From positions 1-10,602 of the forward strand of contig CAJYKY010000564.1 of assembly GCA_913775005.1 (NCBI GenBank): DNA of 10,602 nt. The letters run 5' to 3'. The stretch is from an uncultured Achromobacter sp. Its GTDB lineage: Bacteria > Pseudomonadota > Gammaproteobacteria > Burkholderiales > Burkholderiaceae_B. The notes under the pieces are model-generated. The model was not told the origin of the DNA. It searched no databases and worked only from the letters and a program-made list of their open reading frames with translations. Shown in pieces: positions 6,098 through 10,602 of this stretch; the first letter of the stretch is position 1, and each line of letters starts with the position of its first letter. The position numbers and the translations under genes are program-made.

Positions 6098-6111
6098 GGA
6101 GAAACCCTCTC
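6098..6111 (+). promoter_or_regulatory. rne ribosome binding site
   Basis: GGAGA at 6098-6102 is the only Shine-Dalgarno candidate for the ATG at 6112, with a rather long gap of 9-10 nt. GAGA (6099-6102) is complementary to TCTC (6108-6111), so a weak 4-bp hairpin could cover the site and bring it closer to the start codon. Confidence 0.6.
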
Positions 6112-9100
6112 ATGAAGCGCATGCTGTTCAATGCGACGCATCAGGAAGAATTACGCGTCGCTATCGTTGATGGGCAAAAACTCATCGACCTTGACATCGA
6201 GACTGCCGGCCGCGAACAGCGCAAAGGCAACATCTACAAAGGTGTCATTACCCGGATCGAACCCGGCCTCGAAGCTTGCTTCGTCAACTACGGTGAAGAC
6301 CGTCACGGCTTTCTGCCCTTCAAGGAAGTTGCTCGCAGCTTCTTCAAGGAAGGCGTGGATGTCCGCAGCGCCCGCATCCAGGACGCACTGCGCGAAGGCC
6401 AGGAACTGATCGTCCAGGTTGAAAAAGAAGAGCGCGGCAACAAGGGCGCTGCCCTGACCACGTTCATCTCGCTGGCTGGCCGTTACCTGGTCCTGATGCC
6501 CAACAACCCCCGTGGCGGTGGCGTTTCGCGCCGCGTCGAGGGCGAAGACCGCCAGGAACTGCGCGACACCATGGAGCAGCTTGAACTGCCCCAGGGGATG
6601 AGCATCATTGCCCGCACCGCTGGCATCGGCCGCAACGTTGAAGAGCTCCAGTGGGACTTGTCCTACCTGTTGCAGCTGTGGACGGCCATCGACGGCGCCG
6701 CGCGCGACAATTCCGCGCCGATCCTGATCTATCTGGAATCCAGCCTGGTCATTCGCGCCATCCGCGACTATTTCTCGCCTGAAATCGGCGAAATCCTGAT
6801 CGATACCGACGAGATCGCCGATCAGGCCACCGCGTTCATGAGCGTGGTGATGCCGGACAACGTCCAGCGCGTAAAGCGCTACCGCGACGATATCCCGCTG
6901 TTCTCGCGTTTCCAGATCGAACATCAGATCGAAACGGCCTACTCGCGCACGGTGCAACTGCCGTCCGGCGGCGCCATCGTGATCGATCACACCGAAGCGC
7001 TGGTTTCTGTTGACGTGAACTCCGCCCGCTCCACGCGCGGCGCCGACATCGAAGAAACCGCGCTGCGCACGAACTCCGAAGCCGCCGACGAAGTGGCCCG
7101 CCAGTTGCGCTTGCGCGACCTGGGTGGCCTGATCGTCATCGACTTCATCGACATGGAAGACAGCAAGAACCAGCGCGCCGTTGAACAGCGCCTGCGTGAT
7201 GCCCTCCATTTCGACCGTGCCCGCGTGCAAATGGGCAAGATTTCGCGCTTTGGCCTGATGGAGCTGTCGCGTCAGCGTCTGCGCCCGGCCTTGAACGAAG
7301 GCTCGCACATCACCTGCCCGCGTTGCAACGGCACCGGCGTGATCCGCGATGCCGAGTCCAGCGCCCTGCACGTGCTGCGCTTGCTGCAAGAAGAAGCGAT
7401 GAAGGAAAACACCGCGGCGGTTCACGCCCAGGTGCCGGTCGATGTGGCCACCTACCTTCTGAACGAAAAGCGCGCTGACATCACCAAGATGGAAGCCCGC
7501 CTGAAGGTCAACCTGATGCTGATCCCCAACAAGCATCTGGAAACGCCGCATCACCACATCGAACGCCTGCGCCACGATGATCCGCGCCTGGAAGAACTGA
7601 AGACCAGCTTCGAACTGGTTGAAGCCCCGGCCACCAATGCCCCCTGGCAGCCTCGCGAGAGCGAGATCAAGTCGCGCCCGGAAGCGCTGGTCAAGGGCAT
7701 CACGCCTTCGCAACCGGCTCCCGTGTCGACCCCTGCCGCTCCCGCCGCCCCGGCGGCGCCGGCCGCAACTGGTGGCCTGGGTGGCTTGTTCAAGCGCCTG
7801 GTTGGCTGGTTGACGGGCAACACCGAAACCGCCAAGCCTGCCGCCGCTGCCCAGGACGACGCCGCCAAGCGCGCCTCGTCCGGCCGTGGCAAGGGCCGTG
7901 CTGGCCATGACGGCCAGGAACGCCGTGGCGAACGCCATGGTTCCGACCGCAACCGCAACAATCGCCGTGGCGAATCGCGCGGCGAAGGCGCCGAAAGCAG
8001 CGAAGGTGGCCGTCACCACGCGCGTGGCAACCGTCGTGCCGAAGGAGAGCGCGGCGAACGTCAAGAACGCGGTGGCCGCAACGAAGGCCGTGGCGAACGC
8101 GACACCCAGACCGCCCAGGCGGCCTTGGCGTCCAACCGCCCCGAGCAGGCCGACCAGGCTGCCGGTGACGATACCGGCGCAGGCCGTAACCGCCGCCGTG
8201 GCCGTGGCCGCAACCGCCGCGAAGAAGGTCAGTCCGATGCCCCGATGAGCGAACAGGAAAGCATGGTGGCTGCCCTGGCCCAATCCGTGGCAACCGCCCT
8301 GCCCGACACCAAGCCGGCTGCTGAAGCTGTGCCGGACGCCGACGCCGCCGACCAAACCGCCGATGGCATCCCCACAGCGGAAGGCGCCGAAGGCGCTGCC
8401 GATCCGGAGCGCAAGCGCCGCCGTCGCCGCAGCCGCCGTGGCCGTCGCAGCCAGGACGAAGCCGGTCTGGCTGGTAGCGAAGATCAGCTGGATGACGGTT
8501 CGGATGACGACACCGTTGACCAGGCCGAAGGCGTAGCCGCCCCGGCCGCTCCGGTTCAAGCTGCACAGACCGAAGCCGCTCCGGCTGCCCCCGTGCAAGC
8601 TGCGTCCGTGCAGCAAGCCGCCCCGGTTGAAACCGCTCCGGTTCAGGTCGCTTCGGCCGAAACCGCTCCGGTCACTCCGGCTCCGGCTGCCGACACCCGC
8701 GTGACGGAAGCCCAGGTCATTGAAGCGCAACCGGCAGCGGAACAAGCCGCCGTCCAAGCGCCCAAGGCTGAGCCGGTGCAAGTTGCCGCTGAAGCCGTCG
8801 CTGAACCTGTCGCGGAAGCCGTACAAACCGCTGCCACGCAACCGGTGGCCGTCGAACCCGCCACCCAAGTGTCTGCCCCCGTGGCTCCGGTTGAAACGCC
8901 GGCTGCTGCCCCGGCAGAGCCGGTTGTGACGACGCCAGCTCCGGTGGTTGAAGCTCCGGCGCCTGTGGTTGCTGCACCGGCACCGGTTCAAGCCGCTCCG
9001 GTCCAAGCCGCCCCGGCTGCCCAAGACTTGCAACCGATCGTGGTGCCGGCCGCAACGCCGACCGCCAAGTCGCAAGCACTGCACGACGTGGTCAACGCCG

Positions 9101-9255
9101 CTGGCCTGAAGTGGGTGGAAACGGATCCGGACCGCCACGCTCAGACCCAACTGCGCATTGCCGCTGCCCACTCGCCCGCCCGCCTGGGCCGCGATCGCAA
9201 GCCGGTGGCGCAGGTCTCGAACGAACCGCTGGTTCAAGTCGAAACGCGTCACTAA
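6112..9255 (+). CDS. rne: Ribonuclease E, degradosome endonuclease
   Basis: 1047-aa RNase E, the main endoribonuclease for mRNA decay and rRNA/tRNA processing, active as a membrane-associated tetramer. The N-terminal catalytic half has an S1 domain (about 35-120), metal-binding catalytic aspartates D301 (VSVDVNSAR) and D344 (IVIDFIDM), 43 residues apart as in E. coli, and the Zn-link CPRC (C402, C405) joining subunits. Residues 554-569 (GGLGGLFKRLVGWLTG) look like the amphipathic membrane-targeting helix. The C-terminal half is disordered: three Arg-rich RNA-binding stretches (about 584-664, 690-706, 766-783), an Ala/Pro/Val/Gln repeat region (about 809-983), then an ordered-looking tail from G998 ending LVQVETRH. 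The ATG at 6112 fits the family N-terminus (MKRMLFNATHQEELRVA). It appears monocistronic with a strong terminator at 9281-9308. Confidence 0.97.
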   Translation: MKRMLFNATHQEELRVAIVDGQKLIDLDIETAGREQRKGNIYKGVITRIEPGLEACFVNYGEDRHGFLPFKEVARSFFKEGVDVRSARIQDALREGQELIVQVEKEERGNKGAALTTFISLAGRYLVLMPNNPRGGGVSRRVEGEDRQELRDTMEQLELPQGMSIIARTAGIGRNVEELQWDLSYLLQLWTAIDGAARDNSAPILIYLESSLVIRAIRDYFSPEIGEILIDTDEIADQATAFMSVVMPDNVQRVKRYRDDIPLFSRFQIEHQIETAYSRTVQLPSGGAIVIDHTEALVSVDVNSARSTRGADIEETALRTNSEAADEVARQLRLRDLGGLIVIDFIDMEDSKNQRAVEQRLRDALHFDRARVQMGKISRFGLMELSRQRLRPALNEGSHITCPRCNGTGVIRDAESSALHVLRLLQEEAMKENTAAVHAQVPVDVATYLLNEKRADITKMEARLKVNLMLIPNKHLETPHHHIERLRHDDPRLEELKTSFELVEAPATNAPWQPRESEIKSRPEALVKGITPSQPAPVSTPAAPAAPAAPAATGGLGGLFKRLVGWLTGNTETAKPAAAAQDDAAKRASSGRGKGRAGHDGQERRGERHGSDRNRNNRRGESRGEGAESSEGGRHHARGNRRAEGERGERQERGGRNEGRGERDTQTAQAALASNRPEQADQAAGDDTGAGRNRRRGRGRNRREEGQSDAPMSEQESMVAALAQSVATALPDTKPAAEAVPDADAADQTADGIPTAEGAEGAADPERKRRRRRSRRGRRSQDEAGLAGSEDQLDDGSDDDTVDQAEGVAAPAAPVQAAQTEAAPAAPVQAASVQQAAPVETAPVQVASAETAPVTPAPAADTRVTEAQVIEAQPAAEQAAVQAPKAEPVQVAAEAVAEPVAEAVQTAATQPVAVEPATQVSAPVAPVETPAAAPAEPVVTTPAPVVEAPAPVVAAPAPVQAAPVQAAPAAQDLQPIVVPAATPTAKSQALHDVVNAAGLKWVETDPDRHAQTQLRIAAAHSPARLGRDRKPVAQVSNEPLVQVETRH

Positions 9256-9274
9256 GCTGCTAGCCGCAAGGCGC

Positions 9275-9308
9275 AAAAAACCCCCGTCACGTGACGGGGG
9301 TTTTTTTT
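9275..9308. terminator. Strong bidirectional terminator after rne
   Basis: A perfect 20-bp palindrome at 9281-9300 (CCCCCGTCAC then GTGACGGGGG; usable stem of 8 bp with a 4-nt loop) is flanked by six A on the left and eight T on the right. It should stop rne transcription 20-45 bp after the stop codon and also work against transcription arriving from the pagL side. Confidence 0.95.
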
Positions 9309-9343
9309 ATCTTGCTCGCCGTAACGCCCCTTTTGCGGCCAAT

Positions 9344-9374
9344 AAAAAAAGCCCTCGCATCCGCGAGGGCTTTT
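9344..9374. terminator. Bidirectional terminator after pagL
   Basis: GCCCTCGC (9351-9358) pairs perfectly with GCGAGGGC (9363-9370) around an ATCC loop. Seven A precede it and four T follow. The longer tract is on the minus strand, which fits termination of pagL (stop at 9402), 31 bp downstream of that gene. It is unrelated in sequence to the rne terminator. Confidence 0.92.
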
Positions 9375-9401
9375 GATTCTGCGACCCGGTTTGGGCCGTG
9401 A

Positions 9402-9950
9402 TCAGAACTGGTACGTGTAGGTCAGTTGCAGCACATCCAGGCCCGGGTTCGGACGCTTGATGCTGGCGTTGGAGAAGTGGGAATAGCGCAGGCCGATACG
9501 GTTGTTCGGCGTCACCAGGAAGCCCAAGCCGACGTGGTCGCCGAACTGGAAAGCGGTGCTGATGTTTTCATCTGCGAAGCGCGTGCTGGAGAACAGCGTG
9601 GCGCCGATACCGGCTTCAAGGTAGAAGCGTTCGCCCGTCCACCAGCGGAACATCGGGATGGCGTTCAGTTGCCAGACATGGCCCGGCGAACGCGAACCAT
9701 CGGCTTGCCAGTACGACGCACCCAATTCCGGCGTCAGGTCCAGGCGGCCCCAGTTGCCACCAAATTGATACGTCCAAACGGACGGGGTTTCGTAGTTCAG
9801 CGTCAGGCGCTTGTAGTGGTCGCCGATGCCATAGTGCAGACTCACGCCGCCTTGCGTGCCGGTGGAGGATTGGGCGCTTGCCAGCGTCGCAGCGCCGGCC
9901 AAGGCCAAACCGACCAGGCGCGTGAGCATTTTCTTCTTAGTCGACAGCAT
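9402..9950 (-). CDS. pagL: PagL, outer-membrane lipid A 3-O-deacylase
   Basis: 182-aa outer-membrane beta-barrel esterase that removes the 3-O-linked acyl chain of lipid A and so alters endotoxin activity. Residues 1-26 are a Sec signal (positive MLSTKKK, hydrophobic core, ASA before Q27). The mature part of about 156 aa fits the eight-stranded barrel and ends in Phe (YTYQF), the usual barrel-assembly signal. The active-site segment RYSHFSNASIKRPNPGLD carries H158 and S160 of the catalytic triad. The third position, Glu140 in Pseudomonas aeruginosa PagL, aligns with Asp172 here. The ATG at 9950 is preceded by GGAG at a 6-nt gap; an internal ATG at 9929 would shorten the signal and lacks a site. 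It stands alone between terminators and converges with rne. Confidence 0.93.
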   Translation of the reverse strand: MLSTKKKMLTRLVGLALAGAATLASAQSSTGTQGGVSLHYGIGDHYKRLTLNYETPSVWTYQFGGNWGRLDLTPELGASYWQADGSRSPGHVWQLNAIPMFRWWTGERFYLEAGIGATLFSSTRFADENISTAFQFGDHVGLGFLVTPNNRIGLRYSHFSNASIKRPNPGLDVLQLTYTYQF

Positions 9951-9982
9951 CAGTAACTCCGTGAATTTCTAGTCTAGTTGGC

Positions 9983-9991
9983 AACATAGCA
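9983..9991 (-). promoter_or_regulatory. Candidate extended -10 of pagL
   Basis: The minus strand reads TGCTATGTT, a TGn extension plus a hexamer matching TATAAT at four of six positions, about 33 nt before the pagL start. No -35 is seen at 16-18 bp, which an extended -10 can tolerate. This is the best candidate in the 236-bp gap and is weak. Confidence 0.28.
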
Positions 9992-10016
9992 AAATCCGGG
10001 TCGGATAGCTTGGCCG

Positions 10017-10036
10017 TTGTCGCAATAAGGCAACAA
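10017..10036. repeat. Imperfect inverted repeat upstream of pagL
   Basis: Arms TTGTCGC (10017-10023) and GCAACAA (10030-10036) are complementary at six of seven positions around 6 bp. It lies about 26-45 bp upstream of the candidate pagL -10, where an operator could sit. It may equally be chance. Confidence 0.25.
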
Positions 10037-10127
10037 TTCGCGATGGAAAACTGTGTTCCGCAAAGCATCGTCACACTCGATACAGCCAAGCCCCATCCCG
10101 CGTAACAGGCAGCACCTCTTGCGAACG

Positions 10128-10166
10128 AAAATGCCGTCGCCAAGCAGCAGCCTGACGACGGCATTT
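10128..10166 (-). terminator. Probable terminator of accD
   Basis: A perfect 11-bp inverted repeat, AAATGCCGTCG (10129-10139) and CGACGGCATTT (10156-10166), encloses a 16-nt loop, starting 20 bp beyond the accD stop. On the minus strand the stem ends in TTTT followed by CGTT, so the U-tract is short and partly paired. It separates accD from pagL, making pagL a separate transcription unit. Confidence 0.7.
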
Positions 10167-10186
10167 ATCCGCCCATTTGTTCAGGC

Positions 10187-10590
10187 TTACGCCGTCACAA
10201 CATCGGCAGGCTGGTTCGTCAGCAGCGCCAGCAAGCGCGCAATTTCTTCGCGCAGTTGGCGGCGATCCACCACCATGTCGATGGCGCCCTTTTGCAGCAG
10301 GAACTCGGCACGCTGGAAGCCTTCGGGCAACTTTTCGCGCACGGTTTGCTCGATCACGCGCGGGCCGGCAAAGCCGATCAGCGCCTTGGGTTCAGCGATG
10401 ACAACGTCGCCCATGAAGGCGAAGCTGGCGGACACGCCGCCCATGGTCGGGTCCGTCAGCACGCTGATGAACGGCAAGCCGGCCGCCGACAGGCGGGTCA
10501 GCATGGCGTTCGTCTTGGCCATCTGCATCAGCGACAGCAGGCTTTCCTGCATGCGCGCGCCGCCCGAAGCAGCAACGCAGATGAAAGGCG
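10187..10590 (-). CDS. accD: AccD, acetyl-CoA carboxylase carboxyltransferase beta subunit, 5' part missing
   Basis: C-terminal 133 residues or so of AccD, which with AccA transfers CO2 from biotin carboxyl carrier protein to acetyl-CoA to make malonyl-CoA, the first step of fatty-acid synthesis in the cytoplasm. Reading through to the adapter gives PFICVAASGGARMQE, then LPFISVLTDPTMGGVSASFA and PKALIGFAGPRVIEQTVREK, the highly conserved crotonase-fold core with its oxyanion-hole glycines. The N-terminal zinc ribbon lies outside the window. An ATG at 10552 is internal (ARMQE) and is not the start. The gene is cut by an adapter at 10591, an assembly limit. A terminator at 10128-10166 ends the unit. 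Confidence 0.97.
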
Positions 10591-10602
10591 AGATCGGAAG
10601 AG
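10591..10602. other. Illumina adapter remnant (artefact)
   Basis: AGATCGGAAGAG is the universal start of TruSeq adapters read from the insert side. The conserved AccD reading stops exactly here: the broken codon should be xCG for Thr in the usual TPFICVA, and the adapter base would turn it into Ser. Confidence 0.95.

Larger units (their letters stand above)
5611..6111 (+). promoter_or_regulatory. Long 5' leader of rne
   Basis: The 512-bp gap between rluC and rne holds no credible gene; open frames crossing it have no ribosome binding site and no recognisable product. It does hold many short perfect inverted repeats: CAGCC/GGCTG (5610-5625), GGCGC/GCGCC (5731-5744), GCCG/CGGC (5802-5813), and a cluster from 5953 to 6094 listed separately. 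It also holds a run of six T (5900-5905) that would be a single-stranded AU-rich patch in RNA. In E. coli RNase E shortens its own mRNA half-life through a structured leader of about 360 nt. The same gene arrangement here suggests a similar autoregulatory role, although the E. coli hairpins themselves are not recognisable. Confidence 0.5.

Noticed and set aside
5706..6131. A 141-codon minus-strand frame across the rluC-rne gap
   Set aside because: It starts inside rne, lacks a ribosome binding site, has no recognisable product, and would run through the leader hairpins.
6151..9276. A 1041-codon open frame antisense to almost all of rne
   Set aside because: Its codons are exact complements of rne codons, so it stays open simply because rne avoids TTA, CTA and TCA after codon 13, as expected for GC-rich codon bias. 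It has no ribosome binding site and its product is low-complexity Arg/Gly/Ser-rich.

Overview
The window looks like one complete short-read contig from a GC-rich betaproteobacterium, most likely of the Alcaligenaceae (Bordetella/Achromobacter type). The family call is inference, from protein character (AccD, RNase E, RluC, a Bordetella-type PagL), high GC with near-absence of TTA/CTA/TCA codons in rne, and gene order around rne-rluC-yceF. Both ends carry Illumina TruSeq adapter sequence (1-27 and 10591-10602), so the two outer genes are cut by library or assembly artefacts and not by biology.

Layout. (i) 28-2081, plus strand: a tight three-gene unit of yceF (5' end missing), a short RsmI-like tetrapyrrole-methylase-family methyltransferase, and an AmiD-like peptidoglycan amidase lipoprotein, joined by an ATGA overlap and a 3-bp gap. 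(ii) 2130-3748, minus strand, convergent with the first unit: msrP-msrQ, the periplasmic methionine sulfoxide reductase and its haem membrane partner. (iii) 3957-5599, minus strand: rluC and a HAD phosphatase, coupled by a TGATG overlap. (iv) 5600-6111: a 512-bp divergent gap that I read as a long structured leader of rne. Its best promoter has a perfect TATAAT lying on the rluC start codon. (v) 6112-9255, plus strand: rne (RNase E, 1047 aa). (vi) 9275-9374: two strong bidirectional terminators between convergent rne and pagL. (vii) 9402-9950, minus strand: pagL, a lipid A 3-O-deacylase. (viii) 10187-10590, minus strand: the 3' end of accD with its own terminator.

Functionally this is mostly core housekeeping: RNA decay and rRNA modification (rne, rluC), nucleotide clean-up (yceF), fatty-acid synthesis (accD). 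Envelope maintenance functions lie around it: periplasmic protein repair (msrPQ), murein recycling (amiD) and lipid A remodelling (pagL). I see no tRNA, rRNA, CRISPR array, insertion sequence or defence system, and no convincing novel multi-gene system. The points most worth checking are the rne leader and its overlap with rluC, the repeat that supplies a ribosome binding site at the end of yceF, the Asp in the PagL active site, and the orphan RsmI-like methyltransferase.
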